The position numbers and the translations under genes were made by a program. Below, piece after piece: positions 12,895-23,738 of a stretch of DNA of 64,000 nucleotides. Origin of the DNA: Daphnia carinata (Eukaryota; Arthropoda; Branchiopoda; Diplostraca; Daphniidae). The notes under the pieces are model-generated. The model was given only the letters and a program-made list of their open reading frames with translations, was not told where the DNA came from and did not search any database. Location of the stretch: contig NC_081334.1 of NCBI RefSeq assembly GCF_022539665.2, positions 8,650,424 to 8,714,423 of the forward strand. Reading direction: 5' to 3'. Within the stretch, counting starts at the first letter, position 1, and each line of letters starts with the position of its first letter.

Positions 12895-12912
12895 TCCCGG
12901 GTTTCGGCACCA
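12895..12912 (-). promoter_or_regulatory. B1 primer binding site (tRNA-Phe type)
   Basis: On the minus strand TGGTGCCGAAACCCGGGA follows the 5' LTR after two nucleotides. It is complementary to the 3' end of eukaryotic tRNA-Phe(GAA) as I know it. The same 18-mer is present in B2 and B3. Confidence 0.8.
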
Positions 12913-12914
12913 TT

Positions 12915-13297
12915 TGTTACTGACTCCGTGCAAATGAGTCGTAACAGAAAGAGAATGAAGGATGAGAGATGAGTGTGAAATGTAAAGATGAACGGGATGA
13001 AAAGAAAGACTCTGTATTGAGGGGAACAAACCCGAAAACGCTTGGTTTGACAAAGGGAAAAGAATAGGGACTTAGGCTCAATAATTTGTTGGAACAGAAA
13101 ACAGAAACGGCGAGACAAAGACAACTTATCTGAAAACTGGAAAATGAGATAAAGGAGGACTTGTCTGGGTGGTTACTTAAACAATACTACCCCTTCCTAT
13201 CGAAAGGGGTAACATAGAAAACGAAATGGGCACACCAATACTATGTAGGCCTGTGCCCCCTACAGCCCTGCCCTCGAGGGCAGCACCGTAGGTGACA
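12915..13297 (-). repeat. B1 5' LTR
   Basis: 383 bp, TG...CA ends on the minus strand (TGTCACC to GTAACA). It abuts the target duplication ATACC on the right and the primer site on the left. Confidence 0.92.
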
Positions 13298-14830
13298 ATA
13301 CCATCAATCGAGATGACATGGCCTAGATAATTGACTGAACTTTTAATGAACTGGCATTTTTTAAGTTTTAATTTTAAATTGGCATTCTTCAATAACTCAA
13401 AGATTTCGCGAATATCGTTCAAGTGATCGTCAAAAGTGTCCGAAAAGATGATTACGTCATCCAAGTAAACTAACGCCTTACTTCCCAAAACGTCTTTCAG
13501 TACATAATTCATTAATCTTTGAAATGTCGCAGGTGCATTGCGCAATACAAATGCAATACGTTTAAATTCGTAAAGGTTATTTTCTACTACAAATGCTGTT
13601 TTTTCAATAGCCGGCTCATCAACTTGAATTTGCCAATAGCCAGAAGCTAAATCAAGAGTGTTGAAAAATTTCTTCCCATACAATTTGTCCAATGTTTGAT
13701 CTATCCTCGGCATAGGGAATGAAACCTTTTTTGTAATACTATTTAATTTCCTATAGTCTACGCAAAATCTTACTTCTCCACCCTTCTTTTCCACTAAAAC
13801 CACAGGTGAAGCCCATGGCGAATGTGAATATTGGATGACGTTGGCATCCAACATTTCCAGTACTTTATCTTCCAATATTTTTCTTTGATTATTTGTAACT
13901 CGATAAGGGCGTTGTCGAATAGGGCCTCTTCCTTGTGTATCAATTGTATGTTTAATGAGATTAGTGTTCCCTAATTCTGAATCTTTTGCTGCGAACAAGT
14001 CGTGAAAGTCATTTAATAGTTTTGAGAGCGGAGCTTGAAATTCAGCGTCGACTTTTGAAAGTAAAACGGGCTCACGTGTAATAGTAGGCTTTTCCTCTAA
14101 TTTACTTAAAACAATTTTCCCAATTACGTTATGAATAATCTCGACTACGCCTATGTGTGTTCCTAGGAAGTATGACTTGATTTAACGCATGATTCTCGAC
14201 CATAATTTGATATTTCCCATCTTTAGCTACGTTTCCAATGAATTCCTCAATAAAAATACCGTTCGGCAAATCCTCTGCTGGGGTAAACATAAATGTGGTA
14301 TTAGGGGGGACGTACGGAAATGAACCTTTCATTTGCGTTGCAACTACTAGCGAAGTCTGACGAAATAACGTCGTCTTTTTGACCGTCGTAACTGCCATGT
14401 CTGGTACACTAGAGATGGCTGATCCCTGCTCATCCCTTGCTAAATAAATGCTCCTGGCTTCTCCGTCAAGCCGAAAACCGTGTTTCTGGATTGCATCCCA
14501 TTCAAGGATACAGTCTTCAGAAACACCATTTGTAATAATAAGCTCTTGTCTTAAAACTGACTCTCCGTATCGTACGGGCAATGTAACTCTTCCCAGCGTT
14601 TGTAACTTTTCTCCCCTACATGATAGAAATCGAAATCAAGCAGACTGCAGATCGCTTGACCTCTCGGGGGTAACTTCTGAAATACTCTCTCGTGAATTCT
14701 ACTTTTTGACGCGCCTGTATCAAATAATGCTTGTAACGGTATCTGAAAATTTTTTAATGGAATTCTAGGTGTCGATTCATTTGTTATAGTGGTTAATTTT
14801 GCGACTTGTCGGGATTTTAACTAAGGCTCC
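13298..14830 (-). pseudogene. G1 pol, 5' part: protease and reverse transcriptase
   Basis: The protease part (14581-14129) keeps the C-terminal half of the retropepsin region, with ILEWDAIQKHGFRLDGEARS as in G2. The N-terminal DTGAS active-site segment at 14690-14740 survives in another frame. RT (13998-13298) has VDYRKLN, LDLASGYWQI and ALVYLDDVIIF with the catalytic aspartates. The frame is opened by a -1 shift at 14868-14874 and breaks near 14580 and 14130. RT continues at 5057 beyond the B1 insertion. There is no ATG at the start of pol, in keeping with frameshift expression. Confidence 0.85.
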
Positions 14831-14831
14831 C

Positions 14832-14874
14832 TATCAACTGACCCGAAGTTACAGTTGATATCTATTGGTTTCCC
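14832..14874 (-). promoter_or_regulatory. G1 -1 frameshift signal (slippery heptamer + stem-loop)
   Basis: On the minus strand: GGGAAAC (14874-14868), a 7-nt spacer containing the gag stop TAG, then TATCAACTG, an 11-nt loop and CAGTTGATA. The heptamer fits X XXY YYZ in the gag frame and pol lies in the -1 frame. G2 has the same heptamer, spacer length, stem and loop length at 25971-26013. Confidence 0.85.
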
Positions 14875-16108
14875 TGACGCTGAGGGGAACCTGGAATATT
14901 CGGCCTATCGGAGCTCCTGAACTTAGGACAGTTATTTGATTTGTGTCCGATTTCACGAAAAGAATAACAAATTGGAGGCTGTGCTTGTTCTAAATTATGC
15001 CGTTGGAATTTATGACATTCCGATTGTGTATGCCCACGAAAACCGGAGAAATTGCAAGTTATTCCATTTTGAGTAGGCCGATTTCTCGAATCATTAAAAG
15101 GTCTCGAAAACGAGGACGTGGACTGTGTAGGTCTATTAGAGAATCCCGCATTTTGGTAAGAATTGGTGTTATTATTGGGTCGATGAAGAGGAGGTCTCAA
15201 ATTTCTGTCTTGATTGCCGCTATTGGTTTGGAACGAAACTTGTTTCTTATAAGGGTTGTCTGTTAGAGAAGAAGAATAATCTTTCTTGTCCCTTTGGAGC
15301 TGTTTAACTGCTTGCGTGAGTTCCTGAAGAACATCCCTAATGTCTTCCCTGTTTTCTTTCGGGCTCTCCTCATTTTTATTCCCTTGACTAAGATTAGAAA
15401 CGACATTATTGACCATTTCCTTCTGGTCGATTAACATTTGCTTGAGTTTCGTCAAATCTGAATATTTCGTGTCACACGATCCATCGATTGCCCTAACAAA
15501 CTCATGTTTTTCCCGATCTGTCTCTAAAGTTTCCAAACGAACGGCATAAATATGCGTTGATGCTACAAGCTCGGTAAAGTCGCGAAATTCTTTATAACGT
15601 ACTTTGGCCTGTAATTTGAAATCCAAACCTTCGATGAATTTTTGCATAACGATTATCGTGAACGATTTCTCTGCATAACCTGCTGGATACACCTTCTTAA
15701 AAATCTCGTGCAAGCGGTGCGCATAGTCGATAATTTTTTCGCCTGGTTTGCGTTTAGCCTTATTGAATTTTTTCATATAGACATCGACGTTTTCATCCCC
15801 ATGAAAGTGATCAAGTAACGCTTCTTTAATAGACGCATAATCATGCGGATGCTGCCTGATAATGTTTTGAAGTACTGAAAAAGCCTTATCTGTTATTTTA
15901 GCTCGCAGCATCTGAATAATCATTTCTTCTGACCATGCTGCCCCATAAACTAAGCTTTCAAAAGATTCTAGCCAAGAGTCAAAGCGAGAAATTGGACTTC
16001 CCGAAAAGGAAGGAAGCAATTGTAGGCGCGAAAACGTGTGTTGGTTTGTCTGAAATCATTTAAGTCGTTGACTGTGGCAGCCCGTGAAGGAGAACAAGAT
16101 TTGGCCAT
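14862..16108 (-). pseudogene. G1 gag
   Basis: The ATG at 16106-16108 begins MAKSCSPSRAATVNDLNDF, matching the G2 gag start MAYSYSPTRAATVKDLNDL. The main body (16019-14862, 385 aa) has the retrotransposon gag domain (SRFDSWLESFESLV, LLDHFHGDENVDVYMKKFN). It ends with two zinc knuckles, the first with a lost cysteine (CNFSGFRGHTQSEC) and the second also altered (CYSFREIGHKSNNC). A frameshift lies near 16015. Gag ends GNQ-stop inside the frameshift signal. Ancestral role: capsid and nucleocapsid assembly and RNA packaging. Confidence 0.82.
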
Positions 16109-16119
16109 GTCGGGATCAA

Positions 16120-17167
16120 ATATGGGAGGATTTAACGTCTTTCGGCGTGGATTCGGAGGGTGTCCTGAAATGCTGTTCGTAATTGCCTCAGTTGCATTAT
16201 CAGATCTTCCTGCCGGCTGGATAGGTGGGCTTGAGGAGGGTGTTGAGTGCGTGACTGACTGCAAGGCCGGTTTCTTTGGCGTGCTCGCCTTCTCCTCGGA
16301 ATGCGTTCCGACAACGGCGATTCCTGCGGACTCGGCGTGGTTTGCTGTTCTTCCTGGGTCCTCGGAATGTATGACAGCAACTGTCTCAATTCGTTGGTAG
16401 CCGGGATGAGTGTTTCCCTGACTTCCTTCGTTATTCGCTGCTCGTCCGGTTGCACCGATGTCCGGAAGTTGTTGAATTTGGTCTGAAGCGATGTCTGTTC
16501 CGGCAATAATCCCTCCAAACTGCTTATGGACTGAACTTTTCTTAGGTAAGGGACCAGGTGGAGAATGTCCTTGAGGAACGTCAGCTGGTACTCCCGCAGG
16601 GTGTCTTTTTCTCAACCAGTAGGTTGAGAACTGCGATATCTTGATTGTTAAGAGGCAATATGTCCTGTCCTCGAGGTTGTTGAGCAAGCTTTCTCTGGGT
16701 GCAAAGTTGAACAGGCTCTTGTCCTTCGCTGGCGTGAATGTCAGCAACTCGACGATGTTGTAAGTCTGTCCTAGTAGATATATCGTAAACTCCTTCGCAT
16801 AGGTTGTGAAAATTGCTGTCAGCGTGGCCACTTGGTCCTCCGCCACCTGTGCCGTTGTCCTGGTTTGTCCAATTGCTATCGTTTCCAGAATTGCTCCCAA
16901 GGCTTTCAGGAGTGTCTTCGGGTTTTTCAAATCCGTTGTCACGTTGGCTTGGTATTGGTACCGCAGCCGGGTTGTTTGCTTCAACGATCGTAGTTGTTCC
17001 GAAATTAATGGATTGGTTGACTGGAAATCCAATTCCCTCTCCTTGAGATACTTAACCGTGAGTAGCAGGGCCGGTAACTGACTCGTTGGTGCCGGGAATA
17101 TTCTCGATCGGTTGGTCGTGATCTCGTGGTATAGGTGATGGAGACTCACTTTGGGTTGACCGTCCAT
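16120..17167 (-). pseudogene. G1 ORF0 (pre-gag, LHHLYHE family)
   Basis: The ATG at 17165-17167 begins MDGQPKVSLHHLYHEI and parallels MDDHLNLSLHHLYHEI at 23683 in G2. It is leucine-rich and largely helical by eye, with conserved TYAKEFTIYLLGQTYNI and PAKDKSLF. A frameshift near 16600 moves the helical C-terminal part (16518-16132) to another frame, while the first frame stays open into gag by chance. I do not recognise this protein. Conservation in both copies shows that it belongs to the element. Confidence 0.6.
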
Positions 17168-17169
17168 TC

Positions 17170-18060
17170 ATTGGGCTTTTCTTTTGGAAAAAGCTTTAAA
17201 GAGTGCTTGAGAGAAAACTAGTCTTTGATGTGTTTCCCACAGGTGAATTTATGGGAGAAAAACGAGAAGCTAACCTTGCATAAACAGACGGTGCGGGCTG
17301 AGTAGGTGTGTCACCGATTTAATCGGTTGGGGTAGGACCCGGTAGAGGGCTCCCTTATGTGATCGACCTTCTTTTGTTTTTCCCTTTTTTGTTTTCTTGG
17401 GGGGCATACGCAGTTCGACTGGCTCAGTATGTTTTTTCCATCTTTAAGTTCCCTGTAAATTGTCCAACAGTCCCTTTCAGGGCTGTTAAACTTGCATTCA
17501 TCTAGAAGTCCTCCTTTTGCCCATTGTCAGTCGACAATCTCGTCGAAAGTTCCCTTGTATAACAAAATATCCCCTCGGTTTGTTCAATAAACTATTGCAA
17601 ACCTCCCTCGTCTCATTTTTTGTACAAAAAGGGGGAAATTAGGGCTCTAGGACTGACTAAATTAAAGCTATTGCTACTCTCTATTTTGAGATACGCAACA
17701 AGGTGTAACGGAACCTTTGCTACGGCCCCAAACTCTCTTAGTGGGAGTTTTAACTAATGGGGCTACGGCCTCACACGCGGTGTTAGACCTCAATTTCTTC
17801 AACTGGGTGTTATCTGTCTGTACTTTAGGAATTAAAACGGGAGAAGTAGATGGTTTAATGGCTTCTGTTTCTTTATCTGAAGTCTGACTGCCTTGAGATG
17901 ATTACGGAACAGTCACGGTAGAAGCTGACAATTTTTCAAAACTAATCAAATTAGCAATCGTTTCGTCATTGATTTGCACTACGGGTGTTACAGGAATAAG
18001 CGGAGTGTTCAAAGGTGCACGAGAAAGTTTATGCCCACCTGACATAACATCGTCCATCAT
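17170..18060 (-). pseudogene. G1 ORF(-1): first pre-gag ORF, broken
   Basis: Starts at ATG 18058-18060, only about 35 bp inside the LTR. It encodes NTPLIPVTPVVQINDETIAN, matching NTPLVPLTPLVQISDETVAK-like sequence at 23187 in G2. In-frame TAA stops follow (first after TVTVP), and a downstream homologous stretch reads QTDNTQLKKLRSN. Some 400 bp not found in G2 (about 17280-17640) interrupt it. The end is Ser/Lys-rich and overlaps the ORF0 start. Unrecognised family. Confidence 0.55.
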
Positions 18061-18094
18061 TGTGGTAAAGCTCTGAAAAACGTTGCCACCATTA

Positions 18095-18917
18095 TGTAAA
18101 GCATCTTTCCGTGTGGGAAGACTGACTATACTGTATTAAGACAAAATAAATAATAACGAGCTCGGAGGCGTATTTCCCACAATGATGGATTTATTATTCT
18201 AGATTAAGCATACTACAAGAAGCAAGATATAAGAGAAATAAAAGATACAGTAGGGAAACTAAAAAGAGAGAAGAGAGAGACAATTATAACCAAGTCTTAC
18301 CGTGATAACACGAGTAGGTAGCGGAAAGAAATCGACACGGAAGCGAACGAGATAAACATCACGCTCACGAAGTCAATTCACAATCAAATAGATTGAACAA
18401 GTGTTTAAGAAAAGGAAAAATGCACTGTCCAAGACTAACTAAGTTTTCACAGACGCAAATTAAGGCAAGTTAAGCAAATAAGATTCACAGTAAAAGTACA
18501 ATTTACTGCGCAATACTACTAACCAAAGGATAAGGGCAACAAGAATAAACTCAGGCGACTACCTTACTCAGATGCAAGTTCTTGTCTGATCTTTCCCATA
18601 TTTTGGGTTCACGATTACTCTTCGCATATTGGCAAATTGGTGAGTTGCCGTGCGAGTATTTGTCAACAATCATAGATGTTTAAAATGGCGTGAAATGGTG
18701 CGATGATGGGCGTCGCCCGTGTCGCCAATCAAAGATGTTTTATAAGTGGCGTGATGCTGATGACACATGGATGCGTCAGTTAGCTAGCAGGTGTTCATCT
18801 AGATCACCCGTGTTGCGTATATATGTTGTTGCAATAGACATGTTTTTATACTAATCGCTTATTAAAGATACTACAGAAAGGGCATATAAGTTGAAGATGT
18901 ATATTGCCTTCGTTACA
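18095..18917 (-). repeat. G1 5' LTR
   Basis: 823 bp; on the minus strand it begins TGTAACGAAGGC and ends GATGCTTTACA, like the G2 LTR and the solo LTR. It contains ATCACGGTAAGAC (splice-donor-like GTAAGA at 18300-18295). The outer edge is satellite (CTACATTC at 18918). The inner edge is followed by TGGTGGCAACG, a probable primer site. Confidence 0.85.
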
Positions 18918-18990
18918 CTACATTCAAACAGCATCAAATATACGTGTATTCTATGTGAATATAGTGTTATAGAACCCGTTTCATGATCTA
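18918..18990 (+). repeat. Satellite fragment, 73 bp (about one monomer)
   Basis: CTACATTCAAACAGCATC... to GATCTA, of the TTATAGAA/CATGATC monomer class. It is trapped between two oppositely oriented LTRs. Confidence 0.9.
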
Positions 18991-19737
18991 TGTACGAAGC
19001 CAAATAGACATCTTCAACATATACTTCTTCTTCACATCTTTATTAATCATCAAGGGTGAACAAATTAATTGCACCACAACATACGCAGCGCGGCTGACCT
19101 AGATGAACACCTGCAAGCTGATTCACGCAGACGATACGTCACCAATATCACGCCATATTGAACGCGTCTTTTGATTGGTTAACCGCGTGAAGCCTACAAG
19201 CTCCTCCCCATCACGCCACTTTACAAGATGCAAAGTTTCTTGGTTAACCCAGCATCTGAGGAAGATCAGACTAGAACTTGCAGCCGATTCGAGTAGTTGC
19301 ATGAAAGCATTTCTCTTATTTTATTAATGTTATTGTTCTTGAATTTGTGCCTTTTACTCAACATATTATTCGCAGAGTCAGTCCAGTAAAATTGTCTAGA
19401 ATTAGAATTATTCGCGGTGATTCGATTGTCTAGTTCCATTTATTTTGAACTATTGTTCGTGTATCGGTCTCGTCGAAGTTGCGTATCACGTTCGCCTTGT
19501 GTCGTTTTTCTTCTCGTTCTCTATACGTGTGATCACGGTAAGACCCAATTATACTTGTTTCTTTTAACTTGTTTCTTGGATGTTTCTTCTTCTTCTTTGT
19601 TCTTTGTCTTTTTAACTCTTCTGTCTTTGCTTTGATAAACACATACATCATTGTGGGTAAAACGCCTCTGAGTTCAATATCTTTTTATTGTCTTAATTCC
19701 GTAAAGTCAATCTTCCCACACGGGAAGATGCTTTACA
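18991..19737 (+). mobile_element. Solo LTR of the gypsy family
   Basis: 747 bp from TGTACGAAGCC to GATGCTTTACA, flanked by the 4-bp duplication TCTA (18987-18990 and 19738-19741) inside the satellite. There is no internal element sequence. Intact ends plus a target duplication mean LTR-LTR recombination removed the interior. It shares CACGCAGACGATACG and CACGGTAAGACCC with the G2 LTRs. Confidence 0.88.
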
Positions 19738-22418
19738 TCTACATTCAAAAAGTATAAAATATACGTGTATTCAATGTGAATATAGTGTGATACAGTGAGT
19801 TTCAATATCTACATTCAAACAGTATCTAATATACGTGTATTCAATGTGAATATGGTGGGATACAGTGAATTTCAATATCTACATTCAAACAGCATCAAAA
19901 ATACGTGTATTCAATGTGCGTATAGTATGATACAGTGAGTTTCAATATCTACATTCAAACAGCTTCAAATATACGTGTATTCAATGTGAATATAGTGTGA
20001 TACAGTGAGTGTCAATATCTACATTCAAGCAGCATCAAATATACGTGTATTCAATATGAATATAGTGTTATACAGTCAGTTTCAATATCTACATTCAAAC
20101 AGCATCAAATATACGTATATTCAATGTGAATATAGTGTGATACAATGAGTTTCAATATCTACATTCAAACATCATCAAATATACGTGTATTCAATGTGAA
20201 TATAGTGTTATAGAATCAGTTTCATGATCTACAATCAAACAGTATCAAATATACGTGTATTCAATGTGAATATAGTGTTATAGAATCCGTTTCATCCGTT
20301 TCAATATAGTGTGATACAGCGAGTTTCAATATATACATTCAAATACCATCAAATATACGTGTATTCAATTTGAATACTGTGTGATACAGTGAGTTTCATA
20401 TGTCTACATTCAAACAGCATTAAATATACGTGTATTAAATGCGAATATAGTGTGCTACAGTAAGTTTCAATATCTACATTCAAACAGCATCAAAAATACG
20501 TGTATTCAATGTGCGTATAGTATGATACAGTGAGTTTCAATATCTACATTCAAACAGCTTCAAATATACGTGTATTCAATGTGAATATTGTGTGATACAG
20601 TGAGTATCAATATCTACATTCAAGCAGCATCAAATATACGTGTATTCAATGTGAATATAGTGTTATAGAATCAGTTTCATGATCCACATTCAAACACTAT
20701 CAAATATACGTGTATTCAATGTGAGTATAGTATGATACAGTGAGTTTCAATATCTACATTCAAACAGCATCAAATATACGTGTATTCAATATGACTATAG
20801 TGTGATACAGTGAGTTTCAATATCTACATTCAAACACCATCATATATACGTGTCTTCAATGTGAATATAGTGTTATAGAATCAGTTTCATGATCTACATT
20901 CAAACAGCATCAAATATACGTGTATTCAATGTGAATATAGTGTGATACAGTGAGTTTCAAAATCTTCATTCAAACAGCATCAAATATACGTGTATTCAAT
21001 GTTAATATAGCTTGATACGGTGAGTTTCAATATCTACATTCAGACTGCATCAAATATACGTCTATTCAATGTGAATATAGTGTGATACATTGAGTTTCAA
21101 TATCTACATTCAAACAGCATCAAATATACGTCTATTCAATGTGAATATAGTGTGATACAGTGAGTTTCAATATCTACATTTAAACAGCATCATATATACG
21201 TGTATTCAATGTGAATATAGTGTTTTAGAATCAGTTTCATGATCTACATTCAAACAGTATCAAACATACGTGTATCCAATGTGAATATAGTGTTATATAA
21301 TCAGTTTCATGTTCTACATTCAAATACCATCAAATATACGTGTATTCAATGTGAATATAGTGTGATTCAGTGAATTTCAATATCTACAGTCAAACACCAT
21401 CAAATATACGTGTATTCAATGTGAATATAGTGTGATACAGTGAGTTTCAATATCTACATTCAAACAGCATCAAATATACCTGTATTCAAGGTGTATATAG
21501 TGTGATAAAGTGAGTTTCAATATCTATATTCAAGCAGCATCAAATATATGTATATTCAATGTGAATTTAGTGTTATACAGTGAGTTTCAATATCTACATT
21601 CAAACAGCATCAAATATACGTCTATTCAATTAGAATATAGTGTGATACTGTGAGATTCAATATCTACATTCAAGCAGCATCAAATATACGTGAATTCAAT
21701 GTGAATATAGTGTTATAGAATCAGTTTCATGATCTACATTCAAACAGTATCAAATATAAGTGTATTCAATGTGAATATAGTGTGATACAGTGAGTTTCAA
21801 TATCTACATTCAAACAGCATCAAATAAACGTGTATTCAATGTGAATATAGTGTTATAGATTCAGTTTCATGATCTACTTTCAAACAGTATCAAATATACG
21901 TGCATTCAATGTGAATATAGTGTGATACAGTGAGTTTCAATATCTACATTCATACAGCATCAAATATACGTGTATTCTATGTGAATATAGTGTTATAGAA
22001 TCAGTTTCATGATCTACATTCAAACAGTATCAAACATGCGTTTATTCTATGTGAATTTAGTGTGATACAGTAAGTTTCAATAACTTCATTCTAACAGTTT
22101 CAAATATACGTGTTTTCAATGTTAATATAGTGTTTTAGAATCTGTTTCATGATCTACATTCAAACAGTATAAAATATACGTGTATTCAATGTGAATATAG
22201 TGTGATACATTTAGTTTCAATATCTACATTCAAACAGCATCAAACATACGTTTATTCAATGTGAATATAGTGATATACAGTTAGTTTCAACATCTACATT
22301 CAAACCTTATCAAATATACGTGTACTTAATGTGAATATAGTATTATTGAATCAGTTTCATGATCTCTGTTCAAACAGTATCAAATGTTCATGTATTCAAT
22401 GTGAATATAGTGTTATAG
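19738..22418 (+). repeat. 70-bp satellite array, about 38 monomers
   Basis: Direct repeats of 70 bp: TCTACATTCAAACAGCATCA, then AATATACGTGTATTCAATGT, then GAATATAGTGTGATACAGTG, then AGTTTCAATA. Two monomer classes alternate irregularly: GTGATACAGTGAG/CAATATC and GTTATAGAATCAG/CATGATC. No coding capacity. Confidence 0.97.
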
Positions 22419-23152
22419 TGTAACGAAGCCGAATATATTACTTTAACTTTTTCTCGCTTTTGCTTCAGTAGTAAACGCATGTCTGGACATGGCAATTGCA
22501 ACACTATATACGCAGTGCAGCTGACCCAAATGAACACCTGCAGATGACTCACGCAGACGATACGCCCTCAACATCACGCCACATCAAACGGCATCGTTTA
22601 ATTGGATGCCGCGTGAATGCACAAGCTCCGCCCAATCACGCCACTTTTGCAGCATGCAAAGTTTCGTGATAAGCCTAGCAGTTGACGGAAATCAGACAAT
22701 TAGTTGCAGCCGTGCCAAATAGTCGCCTTAAGTCAATCTTTCCCGCTTTATTGAGTAGTATTGTGCCTTGCTTAATGTTTCCTTGCCTAAACTTTGAGTT
22801 AGAATTCGTTCTTGTCCCGAGCTATCCCGGACATTGATTGTCAGATTCTTACGAATCTGAACTCTTGCTGTGTATCGCTCGTGTGGAAGCTGAAATCCGA
22901 GTTCGCCTTGTGTCGTTTTCTTCCATTCTTTCACTCGTGAGTTCACGGTAAGACCCGCTGTCTATTTGTTCTTTCTTTAACTGTTTTCCCGAATGTTTCT
23001 TCTTATCTTTTGTACTCTTACCTTTTTAATTCTTATGTCTTAGCTTACAATAAACACAAACGTCATTGTGGGTAAAACGCCTCGAGTTCAATTTACATTT
23101 ATTGTCTTAATCCGTAAAGTCCATCTTCCCACACGGGGGAAGATGCTTTACA
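22419..23152 (+). repeat. G2 5' LTR
   Basis: 734 bp, TGTAACGAAGCC...GATGCTTTACA. It has a splice-donor-like CACG|GTAAGA at 22948 and a polyadenylation signal AATAAA at 23049-23054. TTATGGTCGCAGCGG follows directly as the likely primer site; I could not assign the tRNA. Confidence 0.93.
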
Positions 23153-23186
23153 TTATGGTCGCAGCGGTTTCTCGAACTCAACCACA

Positions 23187-23738
23187 ATGACGGATAATGT
23201 TATTTATGGCGGACCTAAGATACCTCGCACGCCTGTAAGCACCCCCCTTGTTCCCCTAACGCCACTGGTACAAATCTCCGACGAAACGGTTGCTAAGTTA
23301 ATTGATTTTGAGAAACTATCCGATCGCCCTTCGTCCACGTTAGACAAAGTTCAGGGCTGTAAAGCGTCAGAAACAGAAACTGAAGCCGGTAAGAAGTCTG
23401 CTTCTCCCGTTTTGAAACCTAAATTGCAGACAGATAATACTCAGTTAAGTAAACTACGGTCGAATCCTGCTTATGAGGAAGTGGCTCCGTTCGTTAAACC
23501 CACCACTAAAACAACTGGTGCACGTGCTAAATCTACTGCTGCAGCCACTCAACGTCCACGATCGGTTTATGCTAAGTTCTTTTCTCGTCTTTCTCCTCCA
23601 AAATCACCTACGAAAAGCGAATCAAAGGCTAGTCTTCTCTCGAGTACTCTTTTAAGCTTCTTCCAAAAGAAAAGCCCAGTGAATGGACGATCACCTCAAC
23701 TTGAGTCTCCATCACCTATACCACGAGATCCAGAGTAA
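23187..23738 (+). CDS. G2 ORF(-1): 183-aa pre-gag protein
   Basis: The ATG lies only 34 bp after the LTR, so it is the first start codon on a full-length transcript. The protein has a conserved Pro/Thr-rich N-terminus (STPLVPLTPLVQISDETVAK) and a Lys/Ser-rich basic C-terminal half (SPPKSPTKSESK). It has no cysteines that would form a finger and no membrane segment. A homologue, broken, occupies the same place in G1. I recognise no domain. Its last 56 bp overlap ORF0 in another frame, an arrangement also found in G1. It may be an RNA- or chromatin-binding accessory protein; that is a guess from charge only. Confidence 0.55.
   Translation: MTDNVIYGGPKIPRTPVSTPLVPLTPLVQISDETVAKLIDFEKLSDRPSSTLDKVQGCKASETETEAGKKSASPVLKPKLQTDNTQLSKLRSNPAYEEVAPFVKPTTKTTGARAKSTAAATQRPRSVYAKFFSRLSPPKSPTKSESKASLLSSTLLSFFQKKSPVNGRSPQLESPSPIPRDPE

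Larger units (their letters stand above)
5058..13297 (-). mobile_element. B1: BEL/Pao LTR retrotransposon nested in G1 pol
   Basis: An 8240-bp insertion flanked by the 5-bp duplication ATACC (5053-5057 and 13298-13302). Removing it restores the G1 RT reading frame. It has LTRs of about 390 and 383 bp, a tRNA-Phe-type primer site, a gag-pol remnant and the ORF3 seen in B2 and B3. The LTRs differ at roughly 18 positions plus indels, making it the oldest of the three related copies. It lies in the same orientation as G1. Confidence 0.93.
1..18917 (-). mobile_element. G1: degenerate Ty3/gypsy LTR element, 3' end off the window, interrupted by B1
   Basis: On the minus strand the order is 5' LTR (18095-18917), two pre-gag ORFs, gag, protease, reverse transcriptase, RNase H, integrase and two accessory ORFs. 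All of these match G2 in order and sequence. Pol is split at 5057/13298 by BEL element B1, and the two halves join across the target duplication ATACC. The envelope region and 3' LTR would lie left of position 1. The right flank (from 18918) is 70-bp satellite, so this copy also landed in the array. Without B1 about 10.7 kb of element is visible. Every long frame carries frameshifts or stops, so this copy is dead. Confidence 0.9.

Noticed and set aside
19738-22418. CRISPR-like array
   Set aside because: Regular direct repeats, but the whole 70-bp unit is repeated with no unique spacers, and the surroundings are eukaryotic retrotransposons.
22728-22946. 72-aa minus-strand ORF in the LTR (also at 43847-44062)
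   Set aside because: Present only because the LTR is repeated; frame length changes with an LTR indel and there is no protein signature.
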